Position numbers and translations under genes: made by a program
Notes under the pieces: model-generated
The model's database searches: none
Told to the model about the DNA's origin: nothing
What the model saw: the letters and a program-made list of their open reading frames with translations, nothing else
In this document: piece by piece, positions 9,508 to 18,763 of the stretch
Numbering within the stretch: the first letter of the stretch is position 1
Layout of the letters: the number at the start of each line of letters is the position of its first letter
Assembly: GCA_963801985.1 (NCBI GenBank)
Contig: CAWDGV010000002.1
Location: 219,921 to 283,920 of the forward strand
Length of the DNA stretch: 64,000 nucleotides
Reading direction: 5' to 3'
DNA from: JABDQZ01 sp963801985
Lineage (GTDB): Bacteria; Pseudomonadota; Gammaproteobacteria; Chromatiales; Chromatiaceae

Positions 9508-10834
9508 AGCCATGCCCCCTGATGCGGGCTTTCATTCGGTAAGGTCGGTCGCAGCCAATGTGCTTCATGGCGTCACTCAAGGCGGTTCTCTGACACGCCT
9601 GCTGGCGGAATCTGCCGGCAGTGTTAATGACAAAGACCGTGCCCTGTTATCCGAACTGCTGTTTGGCAGCTGTCGCTGGTATCACCGGCTTGATGCCGTA
9701 CTGTCATTGCTGATGCAAAAACCGTTAAGAAAACGAGATGGCGATGTCCATGCCTTGCTGATTATTGGGCTTTACCAGCTGAATCATATGCGCATAAAGC
9801 CACATGCGGTGTTGGCTGAGACGGTCAATGCAGCACGTCATCTTGGTAAGCCCATGTTCACCCGCCTGGTCAATGGCGTGTTGCGTCGTTTTCAACGTGA
9901 GCAGGAGTCATTACTGAAGCAGGCCGATAACAACCCGGCAGTAGCCAGTTCCATGCCGCAATGGCTGCTTGAAGAATTGAAGAGCGCCTGGCCTGACCAG
10001 TGGCAACAGATAACCTCGGCGATGTTGCAGCAGCCACCACTGACACTGCGCCTTAATACTCGCCTGGTTGGAATGCAGGATTATCTTCAGCAGCTGCTTG
10101 ATCAGCACATGCCAGCCAAGCCGGTAAAAGGTATGGAAAGCGCCCTGGTTCTGGATAAAGCGGTACCGGTAGAACAGATTCCCGGTTTCATGCAGGGACT
10201 GGTTTCTGTACAGGATGCCGGGGCCCAGTTGGCGGCCGTGTTACTGGATGCAACTCAGGGCTCGATGGTGCTGGATGCCTGTTCTGCACCCGGAGGCAAA
10301 ACCGGACATATTCTTGAACGTTCAGACAATCTGCAGCTGACAGCCATTGATATTGATGAACAGCGCCTGGAAAAAGTTCAGGAAAACCTGCAGCGTCTCG
10401 GCTTGCATGCTGTGCTTGAGGTGGGCGATGCGGCGAAAAACAAAGGTGACTGGGTAAAGCGACAATATGATTTCATCCTGCTGGATGTTCCCTGTTCTGC
10501 GACTGGCGTGATTCGTCGCCACCCGGATATCAAACTGCTCAGAAAGCGATCCGATATTGCTGGCCTGGTCGAACAGCAACGCAAAATTCTGCTTAATGTA
10601 TGGCCGCTGCTCAAACCAGGTGGAGGTCTGCTGTATGCAACCTGTTCTTTGCTGGCGGCAGAAAATGAACAGCAGGTTGACTGGTTGTTGAAACAAAAGC
10701 AGGATGCAGTTGAATTATCATTAGAGCCACTGGTCGAACACCATCGCAGAAAGCACGGTATCCAGTTATTACCGGGTGATTTAAATATGGATGGCTTTTT
10801 TTATTCATTGCTCACAAAGGGGAAAAATGTATAG
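9500..10834 (+). CDS. rsmB: 16S rRNA (cytosine-967-C5)-methyltransferase
   Basis: 444 aa, with an N-terminal NusB-like domain (ANVLHGVTQGGSL; DRALLSELLFGSCRWYHRLD) and a C-terminal SAM-dependent methyltransferase. The SAM loop DACSAPGGKTGHI and the two catalytic cysteines in DVPCSATGVIRRHPDIK and LYATCSLLAAENE are present. The start may be TTG 9500 or ATG 9512; translational coupling with fmt fits either. Confidence 0.95.
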   Translation: MAKAMPPDAGFHSVRSVAANVLHGVTQGGSLTRLLAESAGSVNDKDRALLSELLFGSCRWYHRLDAVLSLLMQKPLRKRDGDVHALLIIGLYQLNHMRIKPHAVLAETVNAARHLGKPMFTRLVNGVLRRFQREQESLLKQADNNPAVASSMPQWLLEELKSAWPDQWQQITSAMLQQPPLTLRLNTRLVGMQDYLQQLLDQHMPAKPVKGMESALVLDKAVPVEQIPGFMQGLVSVQDAGAQLAAVLLDATQGSMVLDACSAPGGKTGHILERSDNLQLTAIDIDEQRLEKVQENLQRLGLHAVLEVGDAAKNKGDWVKRQYDFILLDVPCSATGVIRRHPDIKLLRKRSDIAGLVEQQRKILLNVWPLLKPGGGLLYATCSLLAAENEQQVDWLLKQKQDAVELSLEPLVEHHRRKHGIQLLPGDLNMDGFFYSLLTKGKNV

Positions 10835-11414
10835 CACAGGGCTAATTTCAGTAACCCGTTACAGACTTACCGGTCTAATGGTTTATTGCCTGTTATGCTG
10901 GATTTTCATTATGCCAGTGCTGGCGGATGGGGTCATTGTGCAGCAGGCATCATCAAGACTGCAGAATGAACAATTTGTGATTGATGCCGAGATTGACTAC
11001 GAGTTTACTAAAGTAGCACTTGAGGCCCTCGAAAATGGTGTACCACTAACGATTGATATTCATGTTCAGGTCCGACGCGATGGTGCCTGGATCTGGGAAA
11101 AAGATATCATCGATTTTCACAAGCGCCGCCAATTGCGATACCTGCCTTTATCATCAACCTATGAAGTCATCGGCTTTAAAGGCGAGGAAAAACGCCAGTT
11201 TGTATCCCGCTCGGCTGCAATCGATGCTCTCGGTGAAATAAGGAATATGCCAGTTGTTAGCCTGGAGCAGCTCGAAGCGGGTGAAACCTACCGCATGGAA
11301 ATTCGCAGTGAACTGGATATTGATTCATTGCCAGTACCATTGAGACCAACAGCGTATATTTCTTCCGGTTGGAGCATCTCCAGTGACTGGAGCAGATGGC
11401 GCATAAGGCCATGA
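10827..11414 (+). CDS. DUF4390 domain protein
   Basis: 195-aa exported protein with a hydrophobic N terminus (GLMVYCLLCWIFIMPVLADG). The body fits the DUF4390 family that nearly always sits between rsmB and the NtrY-like kinase. Function unknown; because of the constant neighbour it may supply a signal to the kinase (inference). The start at ATG 10827 has a GGGG ribosome site just upstream and overlaps the end of rsmB by 8 bases; the end overlaps the ntrY reading frame. Confidence 0.85.
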   Translation: MYSTGLISVTRYRLTGLMVYCLLCWIFIMPVLADGVIVQQASSRLQNEQFVIDAEIDYEFTKVALEALENGVPLTIDIHVQVRRDGAWIWEKDIIDFHKRRQLRYLPLSSTYEVIGFKGEEKRQFVSRSAAIDALGEIRNMPVVSLEQLEAGETYRMEIRSELDIDSLPVPLRPTAYISSGWSISSDWSRWRIRP

Positions 11415-13615
11415 GTAAATTGCGACATTCAAGTATGTTGCTGTTGTTTCTGGTGTTGCTGCCATTGCTGGTATCGCTGCACCTGATGAGTAGCGCAGTA
11501 CAGAATTCAGATGACTTGAGTCGCCTGTTTATCCCGCTGCTGGTTTTTAATGTACTTGGTCTGTTCATCATTCTGGTACTGATTGTGATCAACCTGGTCC
11601 GGTTGATTGGCCAGTATCGCCGAAGAGAGCCGGGCTCGCGCCTTACTGTCAGAATGGTTCTGGTGTTTCTGATGCTTTCCCTGCCGCCGGTATCGGTAGT
11701 GTATTACTACTCGCTGGAGTTTTTGCACCAGGGAATCGATTCCTGGTTCGACGTGCAGATTGACTCGGCGCTGGATGACAGTCTTGAACTTGGACGGGCC
11801 TCCCTGGATCTGAACAAACGCCAGTTTTTGCGCGCAACCGAACAATTGCTCAGGCAGGTTGAAGATGAATCGGAAACAGCCATGGCCGTTAGCCTGGTTG
11901 ACCTGCTGGACCGGTCAGGTGCTATTGAGTTGGTATTAATGCATGGGTCAGGCCGGGTTATTGGTTCTTCAAATATCAACCCTGAGCAAATTGTTCCGGA
12001 AAGTGTTGAGATTTCTGTCATTCAGCAAGTTCGTGCCGGGGGTAATTTTGTCAGTGTATTACCTTATGGTGAGAATGAGCTGTTGCATGTGCGGGCAGTG
12101 GTGCGCGATGAATTCAGGCCAATTCTGCTACAGGCCATTTACCCGATGTCAGAACATATCTCTGGCCTGACGGGGTCCGTGGAGTCTGCGCTGGTGCGTT
12201 ACCAGGAACTTTCATTTTTGCGCCAGTCATTAAAATTCAATTTTTCGCTGACCCTTTTGCTGGTGCTGGCTTTCGCAATATTTACTGCTGTCTGGGCCGC
12301 TTTTTATTTCGCGCATAAACTGGTTGCGCCTATCTCTGATATTGCTGCAGGAACCCGTGCAGTCGCTGCCGGGGATTATGAAAAGCAGTTGCCATTACAG
12401 GATTCACATGATGAATTGAGCTTTCTGGTCGCTTCATTTAATACCATGATGCGACGCATTTCGCAGGCCAGTGACCAGGCGGCGCGCAGCCAGCGCCTGG
12501 TTGAAGAGCAGAAAACCTACCTGGAAACCGTTCTCGGTCACCTGTCTTCAGGTGTCATCGTGTTTGATAGCAGTAAACGATTACAGACAGCGAACCGGGC
12601 TGCCGAGATTATCTTTGATGTGGATTTTAGTGCACACATTCATCAGCCGATATCCGTTATATCGGGTTTTTCCGAACACCTTTCGCAGTGGGTGGAAAGT
12701 ATTGACCATGCATTAGCGGAAGAGCTTACTGAGTGGCGCGAGGAAATTACCTTGTATGGCTCTGAGGGGCGACTCGTACTGATGACACGCATCAGCCCTC
12801 TCATGGACTCACAGGGCAAACTCAAGGGTCGCGTGGTTGTATTTGATGATATTACCGAATTAATCCAGGCACAGCGTAACGCTGCCTGGGGAGAAGTGGC
12901 GCGGCGGCTGGCACACGAAATCAAGAATCCACTGACACCGATACAATTATCAGCTGAACGTCTGCGTCACAAGTATCTTGGTTTAATGTCAGAGGACGAT
13001 GCGCGTGTGCTGGACAAGGCAACTCATACGATCGTACAGCAGGTCGACGCAATGAAATCCATGGTGAATGCCTTTTCAGATTATGCGAAGCCTTCCAAGC
13101 TGGAAACACGGCCTATCATACTTGATGACTTGATACATGAAGTCGTGGCGTTATATGAAGCTTCCGGTGATGGAGACAAAATCCGGGTTGCCCTGAATAC
13201 AGGGCGGGCTGAAATTGAGGTGGACCCTGTGCGTTTGCGGCAGGTGATTCATAACCTGGTAAAAAATGCACTCGAAGCAGTGGCAGACATTGATGAGCCG
13301 CAGGTTATTATCAACACGGAGTGTCAGGAGCGGGCGGAAGGAGTTTCGCTGGTGCTCGAAGTGCAAGATAATGGCCATGGTTTTGATGGCACCAAGCTGG
13401 CAAGCGTGTTTGAGCCTTATGTCACGAGTAAGATTAAAGGTACGGGGCTGGGCCTGGCTATCGTAAAGAAAATTGTTGAAGAGCATGGGGGCATGATTGC
13501 CGCTTCCAACCGGGCTGAGGGCGGAGCCCGTATGCTGGTTCGCCTGCCAGTCAATAAATTTGGCAAGCAACAGGTAGATATTGAACAGCAAGACCATGAA
13601 GATGCGGGAGAGTAA
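11396..13615 (+). CDS. ntrY: NtrY-like membrane sensor histidine kinase
   Basis: 739-aa hybrid-free sensor kinase. Two N-terminal hydrophobic helices are followed by a third (MVLVFLMLSLPPVSVVYYY), a large extracytoplasmic domain, another helix (LTLLLVLAFAIFTAVW), a HAMP domain, a PAS domain (ETVLGHLSSGVIVFD), and the kinase core. H-box RRLAHEIKNPLTPIQL, N-box HNLVKNALEAV, G1 DNGHGF and G2 GTGLGLAIVKK are all intact. Start may be 11396 or ATG 11411; both overlap the DUF4390 gene. It pairs with ntrX three bases downstream. Family members respond to nitrogen or redox cues; the signal here is unknown. Confidence 0.92.
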   Translation: MAHKAMSKLRHSSMLLLFLVLLPLLVSLHLMSSAVQNSDDLSRLFIPLLVFNVLGLFIILVLIVINLVRLIGQYRRREPGSRLTVRMVLVFLMLSLPPVSVVYYYSLEFLHQGIDSWFDVQIDSALDDSLELGRASLDLNKRQFLRATEQLLRQVEDESETAMAVSLVDLLDRSGAIELVLMHGSGRVIGSSNINPEQIVPESVEISVIQQVRAGGNFVSVLPYGENELLHVRAVVRDEFRPILLQAIYPMSEHISGLTGSVESALVRYQELSFLRQSLKFNFSLTLLLVLAFAIFTAVWAAFYFAHKLVAPISDIAAGTRAVAAGDYEKQLPLQDSHDELSFLVASFNTMMRRISQASDQAARSQRLVEEQKTYLETVLGHLSSGVIVFDSSKRLQTANRAAEIIFDVDFSAHIHQPISVISGFSEHLSQWVESIDHALAEELTEWREEITLYGSEGRLVLMTRISPLMDSQGKLKGRVVVFDDITELIQAQRNAAWGEVARRLAHEIKNPLTPIQLSAERLRHKYLGLMSEDDARVLDKATHTIVQQVDAMKSMVNAFSDYAKPSKLETRPIILDDLIHEVVALYEASGDGDKIRVALNTGRAEIEVDPVRLRQVIHNLVKNALEAVADIDEPQVIINTECQERAEGVSLVLEVQDNGHGFDGTKLASVFEPYVTSKIKGTGLGLAIVKKIVEEHGGMIAASNRAEGGARMLVRLPVNKFGKQQVDIEQQDHEDAGE

Positions 13616-13618
13616 AAC

Positions 13619-14980
13619 ATGAGTTATATCCTGATAGTCGATGACGAGCCTGATATCAGGGATCTGGTCAAGGACATCCTGGAAGATGAGGGCCACCAGG
13701 TAGCTACGGCTGAAAATGGTATTGCAGCCAGAAAGCTGTTGCGTGATCGGCGCCCACATCTGATTTTTCTGGATATATGGATGCCGGACCTTGATGGTAT
13801 TTCACTCTTAAAAGAATGGTCTGAAGGTGATGGGTTGCCGTGTCCGGTGATCATGATGTCGGGCCACGGCACGGTGGAAACGGCTGTCGAGGCTACCCGC
13901 CTTGGTGCATACGATTTTCTTGAAAAACCGCTGTCACTGGCCAAGCTGCTGCTGACAGTGGAGCGTGCATTGCAGGCAGAAAAACTGCAGGTTGAGAACC
14001 AGGGGTTGAAAAGACGGGCAGATCCTGTTGTTGAGCCCTCGGGCCACAGCGTGGCGATTCAGCACCTGCGCGAACAGGTAAAACGTCTCGCACAGCATGA
14101 TACCTGGGTACTGATCAGTGGAGAGCCCGGTTCCGGTCGCGAGACTTTTGCGCGTTTTCTGCATGCGCAGAGTAAGCGTCATGCCAATCCTTTTGTGGAT
14201 GTGAGTGTGTCCTCCATTGCATCAGGAAATTCCGCACGTGAGCTGTTTGGGAGCGAGGAAGATGGGCACATTTATTATGGCCGACTCGAACAGGCCAGTG
14301 GCGGCACGTTGTTCCTGGATGAAGTCGCTGATATGGATTTGGAAGCCCAGGCCCAGCTGTTGGGTGCATTGGATACCGGTTCTTTTTTGCGGGTTGGTGG
14401 CAGTGAGCCGGTTGAGGTGGATGTACGCATTATTGCAGCGACTCATAAAAACCTCGAGGAAGCGGTTAAGCAGGGCAAGTTCAGAGAGGATCTGTTTTTT
14501 CATTTGAACGTAGTGCCTTTGCAGATTCCACCCCTGCGTGATCATCGTGAAGATGTGCCGGAATTGTTGAATTTTTACACGGACTTTTTTGTCGAACATG
14601 ACCGGCTGCCGTATCGCCAGTTTTCCATGGCAGCTCAAAACTACCTGAGAAATTATGACTGGCCCGGTAATATCCGGGAGCTTAAAAACGTGGTGCAACG
14701 TCTGATGATCATGAATTCAGATGAGGAAATCACACAGAACGAGGTGGAAACTGCATTGGGCAGCAGTGCTGAGCCGGAGCTGAAGCTCAGTGGTGGCGTG
14801 GTTTCCTTTGATCAGCCAATCCGGCAGGCAAGGGAAGAATTTGAACGCGCCTATCTGGAATACCAGCTGGTCAAGCACGATGGCAATGTCAGCCAGATGG
14901 CTGAAGAAGCGGGTATGGAACGCACTCATCTTTATCGAAAATTGCGTTCCGTGGGGATTGAAATCAAGGATCGTCGGTAA
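13619..14980 (+). CDS. ntrX: NtrX-like response regulator with a degenerate AAA domain
   Basis: 453 aa: receiver (VDDEPDIRDL; phospho-acceptor region IFLDIWMPDLDG; KPLSLAKLL), AAA+ domain and a Fis-type HTH (QMAEEAGMERTHLYRKL). The AAA domain is odd. The Walker A reads GEPGSGRET, with Arg where family members have Lys, and the sigma-54 contact loop GAFTGA is absent, replaced by EDGHIYYGRLEQ. Walker B (TLFLDEVADM) and the arginine-finger segment (KFREDLFFHLNV) remain. It probably does not work as a classical sigma-54 activator and may instead regulate as a simple DNA-binding protein. Confidence 0.9.
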   Translation: MSYILIVDDEPDIRDLVKDILEDEGHQVATAENGIAARKLLRDRRPHLIFLDIWMPDLDGISLLKEWSEGDGLPCPVIMMSGHGTVETAVEATRLGAYDFLEKPLSLAKLLLTVERALQAEKLQVENQGLKRRADPVVEPSGHSVAIQHLREQVKRLAQHDTWVLISGEPGSGRETFARFLHAQSKRHANPFVDVSVSSIASGNSARELFGSEEDGHIYYGRLEQASGGTLFLDEVADMDLEAQAQLLGALDTGSFLRVGGSEPVEVDVRIIAATHKNLEEAVKQGKFREDLFFHLNVVPLQIPPLRDHREDVPELLNFYTDFFVEHDRLPYRQFSMAAQNYLRNYDWPGNIRELKNVVQRLMIMNSDEEITQNEVETALGSSAEPELKLSGGVVSFDQPIRQAREEFERAYLEYQLVKHDGNVSQMAEEAGMERTHLYRKLRSVGIEIKDRR

Positions 14981-15049
14981 ATGTCAGTTTTTTCTGCTTT
15001 GATACATGTATGAAGTATCAGTTAATGCATTTCTGAGTTCGACTGAATA

Positions 15050-16426
15050 ATGAAAATAATAATTCTTGGTGCGGGTCAGGTGGGGCGTTCAGTCGCTACC
15101 AACCTGGTAAATGAAAACAACGATATAACAGTTGTTGACTATGATGCTGACCTGCTCAGGGATTTGCGTGACCGTCTTGATATTGGCACGGTGCAGGGTC
15201 TGGCTTCGCATCCGGATGTGTTAAGGCGCGCAGGCGCTGAAGATGCCGATATGATCCTCGCTGTGACCAACAGCGATGAAGTCAACATGGTTGCCTGCCA
15301 GGTGGCCTATACACTGTTTCGTACACCCGCGAAAATTGCCCGGGTGCGTTCGCAGGATTACCTCCGACATAAAGAGTTATTTGCCCCCAATGCGCTGCCT
15401 ATCGATTTGATGATCAGCCCGGAGCAACTGGTCACTCAATACATCATGCGCTTGATTGAACATCCGGGTGCCCTGCAGGTGATGGATTTTGCCGATGGTC
15501 GGGTTCGCCTGGTAGCTGTTCGCGCCTATTACGGTGGCCCGCTGGTTGGCCACCAGTTAAAAGAACTGAATGAGCACCTGGATAAAGCCGAGGCGCGCGT
15601 TGCAGCGATTTACCGAAAAAACCGCTCGATCCATCCGGACGGTATTACCGTTATTGAGCCGGATGATGAAGTGTTCTTCATAGCGGCTTCTGAAAATATT
15701 CCCGCGGTGATGCGAGAGCTCCGGCGAGCTGAAAAACCCTTTCGGCGTATGATTTTTGCCGGTGCTGGCAATATTGGCCGGCGCCTGGCAGCTGCCCTGG
15801 AAAACAATTACCGGGTCAAGCTGATTGAAAAGAGCAAGCCGATTGCGATGCGTGTCTCAGAGGAATTGGAGCATAGCATTGTGCTGCATGGCGACTCTTC
15901 TGATGAAGAGCTGTTAATTGAGGAGAATATTGAGGACACCGATATTTTTTGCGCTGTAACCAATGACGACGAGGCTAACGTATTGTCGGCAATGCTGGCA
16001 AAAAGACTCGGTGCCCGGAAAGTCATGGCGCTGATTAACCGCCCGGCCTATGTTGACCTGGTGCAATCATCTGGCGATATCGATATCGCCATTTCGCCAC
16101 AACAGGCAACCATTGGAACCCTGCTGACCTATGTACGCCGGGGTGATGTGGTGAACGTGCATTCACTGCGACGTGGTCTGGCAGAAGCCATCGAGGCTAT
16201 TGCCCATGGTGACAGCACGTCTTCCAAGGTCGTTGGTAAAAGTGTCGAACAAATCAAATTGCCAGAAGGTGCGAGCATTGCAGCGCTGGTGCGTGGTGAA
16301 GAAGTCATCATTGCGCACCATGACACCGTTATCGAAACGGATGATCATGTTGTAATGTTTCTGATGAATAAAAGCAAAATTAATGAAGTTGAAAAACTGT
16401 TCCAGGTGGGGATTACCTTTCTCTAG
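15050..16426 (+). CDS. trkA: Trk potassium uptake protein TrkA
   Basis: 458-aa cytosolic NAD-binding subunit of the Trk K+ system. It has two repeats of an RCK module, each beginning with a Rossmann motif (IIILGAGQVGRSVA at the N terminus; MIFAGAGNIGRRLAA around residue 230), each followed by an RCK_C domain. It forms an operon with trkH 9 bases downstream. The linkage ntrYX-trkAH is common in gammaproteobacteria and may link potassium uptake to the same regulator. Confidence 0.95.
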   Translation: MKIIILGAGQVGRSVATNLVNENNDITVVDYDADLLRDLRDRLDIGTVQGLASHPDVLRRAGAEDADMILAVTNSDEVNMVACQVAYTLFRTPAKIARVRSQDYLRHKELFAPNALPIDLMISPEQLVTQYIMRLIEHPGALQVMDFADGRVRLVAVRAYYGGPLVGHQLKELNEHLDKAEARVAAIYRKNRSIHPDGITVIEPDDEVFFIAASENIPAVMRELRRAEKPFRRMIFAGAGNIGRRLAAALENNYRVKLIEKSKPIAMRVSEELEHSIVLHGDSSDEELLIEENIEDTDIFCAVTNDDEANVLSAMLAKRLGARKVMALINRPAYVDLVQSSGDIDIAISPQQATIGTLLTYVRRGDVVNVHSLRRGLAEAIEAIAHGDSTSSKVVGKSVEQIKLPEGASIAALVRGEEVIIAHHDTVIETDDHVVMFLMNKSKINEVEKLFQVGITFL

Positions 16427-16435
16427 GCACCTGAT

Positions 16436-17887
16436 ATGAGATTGCTTGCCATCCAACGTATCCTTGGTCTGCTGCTGATAGTCTTCAGTACGACTTTGCT
16501 GCCACCTGCCCTGGTTTCATTGTGGTATGACGATGGTGCCTACTATGCGTTTATTACCGCATTTTTCATCACTCTGGGAGTTGGCTTTGTCAGCTGGTTG
16601 CCGGTACGAAACAACAAGCGCGAAATGCGTATGCGCGATGGCTTTATTGTAGTCGTTTTGTTCTGGTTCGTGCTGGGAGCAATTGGTGCCTTGCCATTCA
16701 TGCTGTCAGTCAATCCGAACCTGACTTTGACTGACTCGTTGTTTGAATCCATTTCCGGGCTGACAACAACCGGTGCAACTGTCATTACCAATCTTGAGGA
16801 GCTGCCAAGGTCCATCCTGTATTATCGTCAGCAACTGCAGTGGCTGGGTGGTATGGGTATCGTGGTACTGGCGGTTGCTGTATTGCCTCTTCTGGGTATT
16901 GGTGGCATGCAGTTGTACCGTGCTGAAACACCCGGGCCGGTAAAGGATTCCAAGCTGACCCCCCGGATTGCTGAAACGGCCAAGGCGCTCTGGTATATCT
17001 ACCTGGGTTTGACCATTGCCTGCGCAGTGGCTTACTGGGCCGCCGGTATGCAGCTGTTTGATGCAATCGGCCATGCCTTTTCAACCGTATCTATTGGTGG
17101 CTTTTCGACTCATGATGCCAGTATTGGTTATTACAACAGTACGCTGATTGAAATGATTGCCGTCGTTTTCATGCTGGTTTCCGGTGTGAATTTCGCTTTG
17201 CATTTTGTCGCGTTTCGCAGTCGTTCCATATGGGGTTACCTGAAGGATTCCGAATTTCGTTTTTATATTTCACTATTAATGACAGTAACGACGATCGTTA
17301 CCATTTACCTGTTTTTTTCAAATACTTACGAAAGCTGGCAGGACGCTTTCACCATTGCCCTGTTCCAGTCAGTTTCGATTGGCACAACGGCAGGCTTTAC
17401 CACCGCCGAGTACTATAACTGGCCTGGCTTTGTCGCTATTCTGCTGCTGTTTACCAGTTTCGTCGGGGGCTGTGCGGGTTCTACCGGTGGTGGTATCAAG
17501 GTCATTCGCTTTCTATTGCTGATTAAGCAGGGCGCCAGGGAAATTCTCAGGTTGATTCATCCTGCGGCCCAGATCCCGATCCGGATCGGTGGTAACACGG
17601 TGCCGTACCGTGTTGTGGATGCGATCTGGGGTTTTTTTGCGCTTTACGTGGCCAGCTTTATCATGATGTATCTTGCACTGGCCATGACGGGGCTTGACCT
17701 GATGACGGCATACTCGGCTGTCGCAGCGTGTATCAATAACCTTGGCCCCGGCCTGGCTGGAGTGGGTGCGCACTATGCGGATATCAATGATCCGGCCAAG
17801 TGGGTGTTGTGTTTTGCTATGCTGCTGGGACGCCTGGAAATTTTTACCCTGCTGGTAATCCTGTCGCCGGCGTTTTGGGCCAAATGA
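16436..17887 (+). CDS. trkH: Trk potassium channel subunit TrkH
   Basis: 483-aa integral membrane protein with the four pore-loop repeats of the Trk/Ktr/HKT family. The filter-type sequences TTGATVIT, STVSIGGFSTHD, SVSIGTTAGFTT and NNLGPGLAGVG can each be seen after a paired helix. N terminus is the usual MRLLAIQRILGLLL. It works with TrkA upstream. Confidence 0.95.
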   Translation: MRLLAIQRILGLLLIVFSTTLLPPALVSLWYDDGAYYAFITAFFITLGVGFVSWLPVRNNKREMRMRDGFIVVVLFWFVLGAIGALPFMLSVNPNLTLTDSLFESISGLTTTGATVITNLEELPRSILYYRQQLQWLGGMGIVVLAVAVLPLLGIGGMQLYRAETPGPVKDSKLTPRIAETAKALWYIYLGLTIACAVAYWAAGMQLFDAIGHAFSTVSIGGFSTHDASIGYYNSTLIEMIAVVFMLVSGVNFALHFVAFRSRSIWGYLKDSEFRFYISLLMTVTTIVTIYLFFSNTYESWQDAFTIALFQSVSIGTTAGFTTAEYYNWPGFVAILLLFTSFVGGCAGSTGGGIKVIRFLLLIKQGAREILRLIHPAAQIPIRIGGNTVPYRVVDAIWGFFALYVASFIMMYLALAMTGLDLMTAYSAVAACINNLGPGLAGVGAHYADINDPAKWVLCFAMLLGRLEIFTLLVILSPAFWAK

Positions 17888-17894
17888 TGATTTG

Positions 17895-18059
17895 CACCAC
17901 AAAGACCTCAAAGACCACCAAGTTCACCAAGAACCTATTGTCTTACCTGCGAAGTTAATAGGGAGAAAATTAGGTATCACAGGTTACTTTGATGATGCTT
18001 GTTTGTTACAAAGGACTACAAAATGTTAACAATAAAAATCCTTTGTGGTCTTCGTGGTG
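17895..18059. repeat. Short element with imperfect terminal inverted repeats (copy 1)
   Basis: A 165-bp non-coding stretch between convergent trkH and the ECF sigma gene. The ends form an inverted repeat: 17895-17913 and 18041-18059 match at 17 of 19 positions after reverse complementing, with a CACCAC-AAAGACC-type core. A related element lies at 34761-34909. It fills most of the gap 17888-18068 and no gene is evident inside. Confidence 0.55.
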
Positions 18060-18068
18060 AATTATTTT

Positions 18069-18596
18069 TTAATCTAATAATTCGCGCAGTTTCTGACGGG
18101 CGCGGAATAAACGCGTACCTGCACCGGCCGTGCTGATTCCCAGGTGCTGGGCAATTTCTTTCTGTGAATAACCGTGAATAACCTGCAGTAACAGTGGTTC
18201 ACGATATTCCTGGGGCAGTTTTTGAACGGCCTGTCTTAAAACGAAGGCCTCGGTCGACGTATCGTAGTGCGCCTGTTTTTCTTCAAGTTCAGTAACTGGC
18301 ATATCAGAAAATTCCGCCCGCTTGCGCTCAAAACGACGGGCGTTCTCACGCCTGACAATAGTAAATAGCCAGCTTTTGACCGCCTTGACGTCATTCAGTT
18401 TATGGGCTGATTTCCAGGCTCGCATCAGCGTGTCCTGTACCAGGTCTTCGGCTACTTCCTTGTTTCCGGTTAGCCAGTAGGCATAGCGAAACAGGTCAGT
18501 TGCATACTGGCTGATTAAGGATGAAAAAATTGACTGATTGGCTTTAAGTTGCGTTTTTTCGCTGCTACGAAATCCTTGCAGGGCTAATGTTGTCAT
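18069..18596 (-). CDS. ECF-type sigma-70 factor
   Basis: 175-aa extracytoplasmic-function-like sigma factor. Region 2 reads YATDLFRYAYWLTGN ... EDLVQDTLMRAWKS, and region 4 reads LPQEYREPLLLQVIHGYSQKEIAQHL with the helix-turn-helix. No anti-sigma gene follows; the next feature downstream is an inverted-repeat element. The upstream gap 18597-18763 holds four TGTAAC motifs in either orientation. Confidence 0.9.
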   Translation of the reverse strand: MTTLALQGFRSSEKTQLKANQSIFSSLISQYATDLFRYAYWLTGNKEVAEDLVQDTLMRAWKSAHKLNDVKAVKSWLFTIVRRENARRFERKRAEFSDMPVTELEEKQAHYDTSTEAFVLRQAVQKLPQEYREPLLLQVIHGYSQKEIAQHLGISTAGAGTRLFRARQKLRELLD

Positions 18597-18702
18597 GGCT
18601 GTTTCCCGGTTATTTTATTTCTCTTACCAGTAATAGAGCAGGGACCGTGCCAACTTATAAGTTATTGAATAATAAAGTAAATAAAATTTTTGATATCGTT
18701 TA

Positions 18703-18760
18703 TGTAACAAAGCGTTGCAACAAAACGTTACAGTTAATGCTTATTGTAACGGTCTGTAAC
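18703..18760. promoter_or_regulatory. Cluster of four TGTAAC motifs upstream of the ECF sigma gene
   Basis: TGTAAC occurs at 18703-18708, 18745-18750 and 18755-18760, and its reverse complement GTTACA at 18727-18732, within 58 bp of the upstream region of the minus-strand ECF sigma gene. The arrangement looks like an operator array, but the binding protein is not known. The last copy lies only a few bases from the end of the response-regulator gene. Confidence 0.35.
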
Positions 18761-18763
18761 GTA

